A DNA stretch of 7,357 bases from Actinomycetota bacterium. Lineage in GTDB: Bacteria > Actinomycetota > Acidimicrobiia > IMCC26256 > JACDBD01. The notes beneath the pieces are model-generated. The model worked only from the letters and a program-made list of their open reading frames with translations, ran no database searches and was not told the DNA's origin. The position numbers and the translations under genes were made by a program. This document shows, piece by piece, positions 1 through 5,079 of this stretch. Position 1 is the stretch's first letter, and each line of letters begins with the position of its first letter. Where the stretch lies: contig JACDBD010000069.1 of NCBI GenBank assembly GCA_013695115.1, forward strand, positions 1 through 7,357, read 5' to 3'.

Positions 1-279
1 ACGCTCGGGCGCCGGGTGGGCGCGCTGGCCCGGCGGCGGAGCGCCGAGGGGTACATGGCCGAGGCCCAGCGCGACGGCGACGGCTGGATGCTGGTCGAGC
101 ACCACTGCCCGGTCTGCGAGGCCGCCCAGGCATGCACCGGGCTGTGCCGCACCGAGCTCGACCTGTTCCGGGCGACCCTCGGTCCCGACGTCGAGGTCGA
201 ACGCACCCAGCACCTCCTCTCGGGCGACACCCGCTGCGCCTACCGAGTCACCGAACGGCCCCCGCGGGAGCGGCGTTAG
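1..279 (+). CDS. SufR-like/ArsR-type transcriptional regulator, C-terminal part (5' end outside window)
   Basis: The reading frame is open from base 1 to the TAG at 277-279, so this is the end of a gene that begins upstream. The visible part of about 92 residues resembles the C-terminal sensor domain of SufR-type regulators, winged-helix repressors that bind an Fe-S cluster and control Fe-S assembly (suf) genes. The matching pattern is a HCPVC stretch, then a GLC, then a SGDTRC-AYRV block near the end. The spacing is C-x12-C between the first and fourth cysteines of the cluster region (HC...GLC), and 29 residues from there to the last Cys. The DNA-binding helix-turn-helix lies outside the window. 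The gene immediately downstream is an MBL hydrolase, not sufB, so a role in suf control cannot be read from this side. It may be a paralogue with another target. The family call is fairly secure; the target is unknown. Confidence 0.72.
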   Translation, partial: TLGRRVGALARRRSAEGYMAEAQRDGDGWMLVEHHCPVCEAAQACTGLCRTELDLFRATLGPDVEVERTQHLLSGDTRCAYRVTERPPRERR

Positions 280-282
280 GCT
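277..282 (+). promoter_or_regulatory. Candidate -10 element (TAGGCT) of a leaderless promoter for the MBL hydrolase
   Basis: TAGGCT fits the actinobacterial TANNNT -10 hexamer. Exactly six bases separate it from the GTG at 289, which would place the transcription start on the first base of the start codon. There is no Shine-Dalgarno sequence in the 9-base gap. The hexamer overlaps the TAG stop of the upstream regulator, so part of the match could be coincidence. No clear -35 box is seen. Confidence 0.5.
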
Positions 283-288
283 CGATCC

Positions 289-1131
289 GTGGCAACGGCG
301 AGCCCGACCCTGACCCTCCACCCGGTCGGCGACGGCGTGTACGCGTGGCTCCAGCCCGGCGGCGAATCGGGAGTGAGCAATGCCGGAGTCATCGTCGACG
401 ACGACGGCGCCACCATCGTCGACACCCTGATGGTGCGTTCCCAGTGGGAGCCGTTCGCGGCCGCGGTGAAGGAGCTGGGCGTGCCCGCCCGCCGCATCGT
501 GCTGACCCATGCTCACATCGACCACGTGGGCGGGGCGAAGGCGTTCCCGCACGCGTCGGTGTGCGCGTCGCCGATGACGAGCGAGGTGCTCGACCAGACG
601 ATGCCGCTCGACGCCTACAAGGCCTTCATGCCTGCGTTCGAGGACGAGTTCGACGAGCTGGCCGAGCTCGGCACCCGCCCCGCCACCCACGAGATCGACG
701 ACGCCGCCCAGCTGACGCCGCGGGTCGAGGTGCTCCCGGCCTCGGGACACACCGACGGCGACCTCGTCGTCCTCGTGGCCGACGCCGACGTCTGCTTCGC
801 CGGCGACCTGTGCTTCTTCGGTGTCACGCCGCTGGCGTTCCAGGGCGATCCGGCGAAGTGGGCTGAGATGCTCGACGCGGTGACCGACCTCGCCGACACG
901 ATCGTGCCCGGCCACGGCCCCGTCGGCGGTAAGGCCGAGATCCGTGATCTCCAGGGCTACCTGCGGGCGTGCGTCGCGGCCCGGGGTGACCCGGCGAAGA
1001 TCCCGTCGGGACCGTGGGACTCGTGGCTCGAGCGCGACCGCGACGCCATCAACGTGGAGCGCGCCGCCCTGCTGGCCGAGGGCCGCGACGAGATGCCCGC
1101 CTCGATGATGAAGGCGATCGGCTTCGGCTAG
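289..1131 (+). CDS. MBL-fold (metallo-beta-lactamase superfamily) metal-dependent hydrolase
   Basis: This 280-residue protein carries the full metal-ligand set of the metallo-beta-lactamase fold: THAHIDH (H74, H76, D78, H79), SGHTDGD (H154), FAGDL (D173) and PGHG (H209). It therefore most likely binds two Zn or Fe ions and is a soluble hydrolase. The superfamily includes glyoxalase II-like thioesterases, lactonases and quinohaemoprotein-associated hydrolases, and nothing here decides the substrate. The C-terminal 70 residues after PGHG look like a helical tail (DLQGYLRA..., then an acidic Arg-rich stretch), as in many cyclase/dehydratase-type MBL proteins. The GTG at 289 is chosen because it begins just before the first beta strand and follows a TANNNT box by six bases. 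The gene starts 9 bases after the regulator and ends 3 bases before the stop of the convergent gene. There is no signal peptide. The fold is certain; the substrate is unknown. Confidence 0.9.
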   Translation: MATASPTLTLHPVGDGVYAWLQPGGESGVSNAGVIVDDDGATIVDTLMVRSQWEPFAAAVKELGVPARRIVLTHAHIDHVGGAKAFPHASVCASPMTSEVLDQTMPLDAYKAFMPAFEDEFDELAELGTRPATHEIDDAAQLTPRVEVLPASGHTDGDLVVLVADADVCFAGDLCFFGVTPLAFQGDPAKWAEMLDAVTDLADTIVPGHGPVGGKAEIRDLQGYLRACVAARGDPAKIPSGPWDSWLERDRDAINVERAALLAEGRDEMPASMMKAIGFG

Positions 1132-1144
1132 GCGTCAGCCGAGG
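1122..1144. terminator. Hairpin spanning both convergent stop codons, likely bidirectional terminator
   Basis: CTTCGGCT (1122-1129) pairs with AGCCGAGG (1137-1144) over 8 positions, including one T-G wobble, around a 7-base loop (1130-1136). The stem contains the first base of the TAG of the MBL gene (1129-1131) and ends inside the TGA of the opposite gene (1135-1137 on plus). There is no T-run on either side, so it would be a U-less, actinobacterial-style terminator if functional. It is the only candidate in a gap of three bases. Confidence 0.45.
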
Positions 1145-1824
1145 TGCTGGCGGAAGAAGGCGATCGTCCGCTCCCACGCGGTCTGCGAGTGCTCCTCGTG
1201 GAAGACCTCGGGCCGGTGGTGGTTCGTGAACGCGTGCCCGACGCCCGGGTAGATGAAGAACTCGACGTCGGCGCCGTGGCCCTTCAGTTCCTCCTCGAGC
1301 TTGCGGACGGTCTCGGGGTTGGCGAAGTCGTCGTTCTCGGCGTAGTGACCCTGCACCGGCGCCTTCTTCAGCTTCGACCAGTCGGGCTGAGCCGCAGGCC
1401 ACGGGATCAGGCCGTAGTACGGCACCGCCGCCTTGACGTCGTCGGGCCGCAGCGTCGCCAGCCACAACGCCAGCCCGCCGCCCATGCAGAAGCCGGTCAC
1501 ACCCACGCCGTCGCCGGTCACGGCGTCGTGGCCCTCGAGGAAGTCGACGGCGCCCGCCATGTCCTTGGCCGCCTGCTCGATGTTGAGCGCCATCATCATC
1601 TGGCCGGCCTCGTCCTCCTTGGTGGTCGCCTTGCCCCGGTACAGATCGGGCGCGAGCGCGACGAAGCCCTCGCTCGCGTAGCGGTCGCAGACCTCCTTGA
1701 TCTGGTCGTTGAGGCCCCACCATTCCTGGATGACGACCACGCCCGGGCCCGATCCCGACTCTGGGACCGCGAGGTAGCCCGTGCCCTTCGATCCGTTGCT
1801 CGGGAACTCGACCATCTCTCCCAC
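1135..1824 (-). CDS. Dienelactone hydrolase family protein (alpha/beta hydrolase)
   Basis: This 229-residue cytoplasmic alpha/beta hydrolase is of dienelactone hydrolase (DLH) length and layout. The nucleophile is a cysteine in GFCMGG (C113), as in true carboxymethylenebutenolidase, rather than the serine of most esterases. D165 (in AENDDF) and H197 (in GVGHAF) complete the triad. E34 in the IQEWWGLN block matches the glutamate that holds the resting Cys in the Pseudomonas enzyme. The family hydrolyses lactones such as dienelactone in chlorocatechol breakdown, but many members have other or unknown substrates and no catechol genes are visible here. The start is the GTG at 1824, with GGAGG nine bases upstream; an ATG at 1815 is a poorer alternative. 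The start overlaps the stop of the PPOX gene by one base (TAGTG), so the two are cotranscribed and probably translationally coupled. Confidence 0.9.
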   Translation of the reverse strand: MGEMVEFPSNGSKGTGYLAVPESGSGPGVVVIQEWWGLNDQIKEVCDRYASEGFVALAPDLYRGKATTKEDEAGQMMMALNIEQAAKDMAGAVDFLEGHDAVTGDGVGVTGFCMGGGLALWLATLRPDDVKAAVPYYGLIPWPAAQPDWSKLKKAPVQGHYAENDDFANPETVRKLEEELKGHGADVEFFIYPGVGHAFTNHHRPEVFHEEHSQTAWERTIAFFRQHLG

Positions 1825-2285
1825 TAGTAGGCACCTCCCAGTTTCGAGTGGTCCCAGCTCATGACCTTCTCGGGCTTGACCACCACGACGACGCGCTTGG
1901 CGCCCATCGCCCGCACGCCTTCACGCACGGTGTCGTTGTCGAGCGGACCCCAGTAGCGCTCGTACACGGCTTCGCCGTAGCTCACGACCTCGTCGCGGTC
2001 TTCGACCAGCTCGGCGTGGCCGCTGATGGACACGCCCTTGAGCTCCTCGTACTTGTCGCCGGTGGCAACGAGCACGGTGAGGCGCGGGTCGCGCCGCAGA
2101 TTCACGATCTTCTGCGACTTGCCGTAGGTCCAGAACGCGATCTCGCCGGCGCGCACCGCGTACCACATCGTTACGAGGTGGGGCGTGCCGTCGGCGTTGA
2201 TCGACGCGACCTGGAGATCGCGGCCGGCCTCGAGGAACGCCTGAGCCTCCTCGTTGGTCATCTGGATCTGGTCCCGGCGGCTCAC
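1824..2285 (-). CDS. PPOX-class (FDOR/split-barrel) F420-type oxidoreductase
   Basis: This is a 153-residue split beta-barrel protein of the pyridoxamine-5'-phosphate-oxidase superfamily, of the small kind often annotated as PPOX-class F420-dependent enzyme. Visible signatures are VASINADGTPHLVTMWYAV (residues 26-44, the first barrel strands), the basic FWTYGKSQKIVNLRRDPR block (51-68) that would contact the cofactor phosphate, a GVSISGHAELVED strand (84-96), and a C-terminal VMSWDHSKLGG (141-151). Related proteins use F420 or flavin to reduce diverse substrates; the substrate here is unknown, and FMN or haem binding cannot be excluded. The start is taken as the GTG at 2285; the ATG at residue 9 is possible. 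It is the first gene of an operon with the DLH-family enzyme, and is transcribed away from the thioredoxin-fold gene at 2320 with 34 bases between the starts. There is no membrane segment or signal peptide. Confidence 0.87.
   Translation of the reverse strand: MSRRDQIQMTNEEAQAFLEAGRDLQVASINADGTPHLVTMWYAVRAGEIAFWTYGKSQKIVNLRRDPRLTVLVATGDKYEELKGVSISGHAELVEDRDEVVSYGEAVYERYWGPLDNDTVREGVRAMGAKRVVVVVKPEKVMSWDHSKLGGAY
1834..1838 (-). promoter_or_regulatory. Shine-Dalgarno site deciding the GTG start of the DLH gene
   Basis: GGAGG on the minus strand lies nine bases before the GTG at 1824, inside the last codons of the PPOX gene. It supports GTG-1824 over the internal ATG at 1815. Its presence fits an internal gene of an operon, in contrast to the SD-less first genes in this window. 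Confidence 0.7.
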
Positions 2286-2293
2286 GGCCGCGG

Positions 2294-2299
2294 AGCTTA
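2294..2299 (-). promoter_or_regulatory. Candidate -10 element (TAAGCT, minus strand) for the PPOX-DLH operon
   Basis: On the minus strand TAAGCT fits TANNNT and ends eight bases before the GTG at 2285, so transcription would begin at or one to two bases before the start codon. No Shine-Dalgarno sequence is present. It lies back to back with the candidate -10 of the divergent gene (2308-2313). Confidence 0.4.
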
Positions 2300-2307
2300 C
2301 GCCGCGC

Positions 2308-2313
2308 TACGTT
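2308..2313 (+). promoter_or_regulatory. Candidate -10 element (TACGTT) of a leaderless promoter for the thioredoxin-fold gene
   Basis: TACGTT fits TANNNT and is exactly six bases before the GTG at 2320, placing the transcription start on the start codon. No Shine-Dalgarno sequence precedes the gene. The -35 region would fall on the start codon of the divergent PPOX gene. Confidence 0.45.
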
Positions 2314-2319
2314 TCGGCC

Positions 2320-2799
2320 GTGGCGAAGGACCCGGATCCGGCGCTGAAGCTGACCAGCTCGAAGGGCGTCACCCGCACGCTCGGCGACTGGTCGACGATC
2401 TTCCACCTCTCCCTCGTGATCCTGCCGGCGCGCCGCGAAGCGAGTGCGTGGGTCCCCGTCGCCCGTCGCATCTTCCGCACCTTCGGTGACGCCGACTGCC
2501 ATTCGGCGTACTGCGTCACCGGCAACGAGGAGGTTGCCCGGCGCATCCTCGGGGATGTCGAGCAGGAGGCGATCGTGTTCGTCGACCCCGACAGCGCGTT
2601 CGTGCAGAGCCTCGGGCTCGAGCGGCTCCCCGCCTTCGTCCACCTGCGCCAGGACACCACCCTGGTCGCGGCGGCCGAGGGGTGGGACCCGCGTGAGTGG
2701 CAGCAGGTCGCCCGCGAAGTCGCGAAGGCGCTGGCCTGGACGGTTCCCGAGGTCGCCGGCCCCGGCGACCCGGCACCCACGCCGGGCTGGCCCGTCTGA
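2320..2799 (+). CDS. Thioredoxin-fold protein lacking the CXXC motif, function unknown
   Basis: A 159-residue protein when started at GTG-2320; the frame is open further upstream, to 2254, but that would run back into the PPOX gene. I do not recognise a named function. The second half reads like the end of a thioredoxin fold: IVFVDPDSAFVQSLGLERLPAFVHLR (85-110) has the beta strand, the helix and a Leu-Pro (P104) in the place of the cis-proline, followed by an amphipathic helix (GWDPREWQQVAREVAKAL, 121-138). The first half has a hydrophobic strand (IFHLSLVILP, 27-36) followed by ARREAS where a thioredoxin would have WCxxC, so there is no redox dithiol there. Two cysteines sit elsewhere as C60-x4-C65. 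The C-terminus is Pro-Gly-rich. A binding, chaperone-like or divergent redox role is possible. That the protein is real is supported by its codon structure and clean start signal; its role is not known. Confidence 0.75.
   Translation: MAKDPDPALKLTSSKGVTRTLGDWSTIFHLSLVILPARREASAWVPVARRIFRTFGDADCHSAYCVTGNEEVARRILGDVEQEAIVFVDPDSAFVQSLGLERLPAFVHLRQDTTLVAAAEGWDPREWQQVAREVAKALAWTVPEVAGPGDPAPTPGWPV
2769..2786 (+). terminator. Small GC hairpin at the end of the thioredoxin-fold gene
   Basis: CCCGGC (2769-2774) and GCCGGG (2781-2786) form a perfect 6-base-pair stem with a 6-base loop, ending 10 bases before the TGA stop. No T-run follows. It is a weak terminator candidate, as such short stems are common by chance in GC-rich coding DNA. 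Confidence 0.25.
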
Positions 2800-2831
2800 C
2801 GGCAAAGCTGGCGTCGCCGCGTGGCTCCGTC

Positions 2832-2837
2832 TAGTGT
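2832..2837 (+). promoter_or_regulatory. Candidate -10 element (TAGTGT) for the NlpC/P60 gene
   Basis: In the 152-base gap 2800-2951, TAGTGT at 2832-2837 fits TANNNT. It would start transcription near 2844, giving a leader of about 108 bases before the GTG at 2952. No good -35 is seen. A second, weaker option is TTGGGA (2862-2867) with an AT-rich patch at 2885-2892. The choice between them is uncertain. Confidence 0.3.
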
Positions 2838-2846
2838 GACCACAAG

Positions 2847-2879
2847 CCCGCACGTCAGCCCTTGGGATTGGCGTACGGG
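2847..2879 (+). other. Long imperfect hairpin in the leader of the NlpC/P60 gene
   Basis: CCCGCACGTCAG (2847-2858) pairs with TTGGCGTACGGG (2868-2879) over 12 positions: nine Watson-Crick pairs, two G-T wobbles and one C-A mismatch, around a 9-base loop (CCCTTGGGA). It would sit at the very 5' end of the transcript if the -10 at 2832-2837 is used. The rest of the gap (2880-2951) has no structure I recognise apart from the Shine-Dalgarno site. It could be a regulatory leader, an mRNA stabiliser, a terminator for the upstream gene, or chance. Confidence 0.35.
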
Positions 2880-2939
2880 CGTCCTGTTAATAGCCCTCAG
2901 ACCGCGTTGCACCCGGACCGACTGCGGCACCGCGCCAAT

Positions 2940-2944
2940 GGGAG
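2940..2944 (+). promoter_or_regulatory. Shine-Dalgarno site deciding the start of the NlpC/P60 gene
   Basis: GGGAG lies seven bases before the GTG at 2952. This start makes the protein begin with a proper signal peptide. An upstream TTG at 2862 in the same frame would add 30 charged and polar residues before it and has no comparable ribosome site. Confidence 0.6.
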
Positions 2945-2951
2945 TCCCCAC

Positions 2952-3986
2952 GTGAACCTCCGGCCTGTCCGATTCCTCCCCATAGTGATCGTCGGACTCG
3001 CCGCGCCGCTTCTCGTCCCTACGCCGGCGCCGGGCCAACCCATCGACGACCTGCGCGAGCAGGCCGACCAGCTCACGACGCAGATCGAGGAGAACGGCGC
3101 CAAGGTCGCGGCCCTGGGCGAGCAATTGAACGTGGCCCAGATCAAGGTCGACGAGGCCCAGGCGAAGATCACCGACGCCCAGGCACAGATCGACGCGGCC
3201 GAGGCCCGAATCGACGAGCTCCGCGTGCTCATCGCCGAGCGCGCCGCCGCCATCTACCGGACGGCTATCACGAGCGATCCCCTCGGTGCGGTGAACACCG
3301 AGGAGACGAGCGACGCCGCCGCCCGGTCCAAGTACACCGACGTCGCCACTGCCAGGGACGACGCGCTGGTCGACGAGCTCGCCGCGGCCAAGTCTGATCT
3401 CGAGCGCGAGCGGGCCACGGCCGAGGACGCCCGTCAGGCGGCCCAGCGGGAACGCGACGAGTTGGCGGCGGCGCAGGCGGCCGCCGACGCAGCCGCGGCC
3501 GACCAGGAAGGGCTACTCGCGCAGGTCGAGGGCGACATCGCCGGCCTTGTCGCCGAAGAGCAGGCGCGGCGCCAGGCCGCGCTCGCGACCGCGCCACCGA
3601 AGCCGAACTCCGTGCCGAAGAGCAGTGGGCCGCCACCACTGGGGAACGGCGGCGCGGGCGCGGCGGTCGGGTACGCGTGGGCGCAGGTCGGAAAGCCGTA
3701 CTGCTACGGGGGCACCGGGCCCGGCTGCTTCGACTGCTCCGGCCTCACCCAGGGGGCGTGGGCCGCCGGTGGCGTGTCGCTGCCGCGCACCTCGGGCGCG
3801 CAAGCGGGCGCCACCACGCCGATCTCGACGTCCGACCTGCAACCCGGCGACCTCATCACCAGCAGCAGCTGGGGTGCCCACATCGGCATCTGGGTCGGCG
3901 GTGGGTACATCCATGCCACCCACACCGGTGACTTCATCAAGTTCGTCCCGGGCGCGGGTTCGGTGGTCGACGCCCGCCGCGTGTAG
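2952..3986 (+). CDS. Secreted coiled-coil NlpC/P60 peptidoglycan endopeptidase
   Basis: A 344-residue exported cell-wall hydrolase. Residues 1-29 form a signal peptide: a basic N-region (NLRPVR), a hydrophobic core (FLPIVIVGLAAPLLV) and a Pro-rich cleavage region. Residues 31-210 are an Ala/Glu/Arg-rich coiled coil interrupted by a hinge near IYRTAI (101-106), the architecture of PcsB/CwlO/RipA-like enzymes. A clear run of four heptads lies at 67-94, with Ile at 73, 80, 87 and 94. A Pro-Ser-Gly linker (214-235) leads to the NlpC/P60 domain (about 236-344), with the catalytic triad C262 (FDCSGL), H310 (WGAHIGIW) and H321 (YIHAT). The family cuts the D-gamma-Glu-meso-Dpm bond of stem peptides during cell separation or growth. 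The coiled coil probably holds the enzyme inactive until an activator such as an FtsEX-type partner acts, which is inference from relatives. The start is set by a GGGAG site. selD follows after 25 bases with its own promoter-like box. Confidence 0.9.
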   Translation: MNLRPVRFLPIVIVGLAAPLLVPTPAPGQPIDDLREQADQLTTQIEENGAKVAALGEQLNVAQIKVDEAQAKITDAQAQIDAAEARIDELRVLIAERAAAIYRTAITSDPLGAVNTEETSDAAARSKYTDVATARDDALVDELAAAKSDLERERATAEDARQAAQRERDELAAAQAAADAAAADQEGLLAQVEGDIAGLVAEEQARRQAALATAPPKPNSVPKSSGPPPLGNGGAGAAVGYAWAQVGKPYCYGGTGPGCFDCSGLTQGAWAAGGVSLPRTSGAQAGATTPISTSDLQPGDLITSSSWGAHIGIWVGGGYIHATHTGDFIKFVPGAGSVVDARRV

Positions 3987-3998
3987 CGCGAACGCGTC
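3969..3998 (+). terminator. Possible weak terminator hairpin after the NlpC/P60 gene
   Basis: GACGC (3969-3973) pairs with GCGTC (3994-3998), and inside it CGCG (3978-3981) pairs with CGCG (3987-3990) around the loop TGTAG, which holds the stop codon. An internal loop separates the two stems, and only TT follows. It runs straight into the candidate -10 of selD. The evidence is thin. Confidence 0.25.
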
Positions 3999-3999
3999 T

Positions 4000-4005
4000 T
4001 AGGCT
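4000..4005 (+). promoter_or_regulatory. Candidate -10 element (TAGGCT) of a leaderless selD promoter
   Basis: TAGGCT is the same hexamer as at 277-282 and again stands exactly six bases before a GTG start (4012). No Shine-Dalgarno site lies in the 25-base gap after the NlpC/P60 gene, so a leaderless transcript starting at the GTG is the simplest reading. No -35 is evident. Confidence 0.5.
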
Positions 4006-4011
4006 GCGGGC

Positions 4012-5073
4012 GTGACGACCGCGGCCGAGATCCGGCTGACGCGCTTCTCGCACGGCGCCGGCTGCGCCTGCAAGCTCAGCCCCGCCGACCTGCGCACCGT
4101 GCTCGGGTTGGTGCGCGGCTTCGACGCCCCCGCTGACGCCGACCTGCTGGTCGGCCTCGACACGTCTGACGATGCCGCGGTCTACCGCCTGCGGCCCGAT
4201 CTCGCGGTCGTCGTGACGACTGACTTCTTCACCCCCATCGTCGACGATCCCTACGACTGGGGCCGGATCGCGGCGACGAACGCTCTGTCCGACGTCTACG
4301 CGATGGGCGGCGCGCCCGTGCTCGCCCTCAACCTGGTGGCGTGGCCCCGCGAGGACCTGCCGTTCGACCTCCTGGCGCGCGTGCTCGACGGCGGCGCTGA
4401 CGTTGTGCGGGCCGCGGGCGCGATCGTCGGCGGCGGCCACTCCATCGACGACGCCGAGCCCAAGTTCGGGCTGGCGGTGATCGGTACGGTCGATCCGGGA
4501 CGGGTACTGACCAACGCCGGCGCGCGAGCCGGGGACGCGCTCGTGCTCACGAAGCCGATCGGGCTGGGCGTCATCTCGACCGCGCTCAAGCGCGACGCCG
4601 CGCCACCCGAGCTGCTGGACGAGGCCGTCCGCGTCATGACCACCCTCAACGACACCGCGCGTGACGCCGCCCTCGAGCTGGGTGACGCTGTCCACGCCGC
4701 CACCGACGTCACCGGATTCGGGTTGATGGGCCATCTGCGCGAGATGCTCGTCGCCTCCGGCGTGGCCGCAGAGGTCGAGGCGGGAGCCGTTCCTGTCATC
4801 GACGGGGTGCGCGACCTGCTCGCCGCCGGCATGGTCGCGGGTGGCACGCAGCGCAACCACGCCTTCGTGAGCGACACGGTCGACTGGGTGGGTCTACCCG
4901 AGGCCGAGCAGCTGCTGCTCGCCGACGCCCAGACGTCGGGTGGGCTCCTCATCGCGGTGGAAGCCGACCGTGCCGATGCGCTCGTCGACGCCCTCCGTAC
5001 GCTCCGAACCCCGGCTGCCGCCCCCATCGGGCGCGTCATCCCCGGAGCACCCGGGGATGTCGCGGTGCACTAA
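4012..5073 (+). CDS. selD: Selenophosphate synthetase (selenide, water dikinase)
   Basis: The 353-residue product aligns along its length with E. coli SelD (347 residues). It makes selenophosphate from selenide and ATP, releasing AMP and phosphate, and supplies selenium for selenocysteine-tRNA and for 2-selenouridine. Signatures are IRLTRFSHGAGCACK (7-21), with the catalytic Cys at 18 and Lys at 21 (E. coli C17 and K20), and the metal/ATP aspartates in TSDDAAVY (D54), TTDFF (D71), NALSDVYAMGG (D94) and TDVTGFGLMGH (D232), plus GGGHSIDD and ADAQTSGGLL. The nucleophile codon is TGC, so this is the Cys form and not the selenocysteine form. The GTG start gives an N-terminus only one residue longer than the E. 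coli enzyme. No selA, selB, selC or ybbB-like gene is visible in the window. Its product's user must be encoded elsewhere. Confidence 0.96.
   Translation: MTTAAEIRLTRFSHGAGCACKLSPADLRTVLGLVRGFDAPADADLLVGLDTSDDAAVYRLRPDLAVVVTTDFFTPIVDDPYDWGRIAATNALSDVYAMGGAPVLALNLVAWPREDLPFDLLARVLDGGADVVRAAGAIVGGGHSIDDAEPKFGLAVIGTVDPGRVLTNAGARAGDALVLTKPIGLGVISTALKRDAAPPELLDEAVRVMTTLNDTARDAALELGDAVHAATDVTGFGLMGHLREMLVASGVAAEVEAGAVPVIDGVRDLLAAGMVAGGTQRNHAFVSDTVDWVGLPEAEQLLLADAQTSGGLLIAVEADRADALVDALRTLRTPAAAPIGRVIPGAPGDVAVH
5032..5064. terminator. Strong hairpin at the 3' end of selD, likely terminator at the convergent junction
   Basis: CATCCCCGG (5037-5045) and CCGGGGATG (5051-5059) form a perfect 9-base-pair stem with loop AGCAC. 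Beyond a single T-T mismatch (5036/5060), four more pairs follow (5032-5035 with 5061-5064). The hairpin ends 7 bases before the TAA of selD (5071-5073) and begins 15 bases beyond the minus-strand TAG (5080-5082). A pyrimidine-rich CTCTCTCT lies at 5074-5081, but there is no T-run. It is the best-formed hairpin I found in the window. Confidence 0.55.
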
Positions 5074-5079
5074 CTCTCT

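Noticed and set aside
132..866. Plus-strand frame of 244 codons overlapping the regulator and MBL genes
   Set aside because: Its product is dominated by Arg, Pro and His, as expected from reading GC-rich codons out of frame, and it overlaps the metal-binding motifs of the MBL gene.
1144..1827. Long plus-strand open frame (227 codons) antisense to the DLH gene
   Set aside because: It mirrors the DLH gene in a frame kept open by GC-rich codon bias. The product is low-complexity His/Val/Leu/Arg-rich with no recognisable motif, while the minus strand shows a clear catalytic triad and Shine-Dalgarno site.
2835..2844. Short inverted repeat TGTG-AC-CACA as an operator
   Set aside because: Four-base arms are too short to support a binding site, and the sequence overlaps the candidate -10 hexamer. 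A CRP-type site would need longer half-sites with a wider spacer.
2844..2951. c-di-AMP (ydaO-type) riboswitch upstream of the NlpC/P60 gene
   Set aside because: This class would be expected for such genes in actinobacteria, but the conserved sequence blocks of the aptamer are not visible and the leader of about 108 bases is short for it.
2938..2955. Five-codon upstream ORF (ATG at 2938) whose TGA overlaps the GTG of the NlpC/P60 gene
   Set aside because: The GTGA overlap could allow coupling, but the mini-ORF has no ribosome site of its own, and its body is the Shine-Dalgarno region of the main gene, so chance is the simpler reading.
3937..4860. Minus-strand open frame of 307 codons opposite selD
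   Set aside because: It is a shadow of selD, which matches the known enzyme along its whole length. The antisense product is rich in His, Gly, Arg and Gln without domain features.
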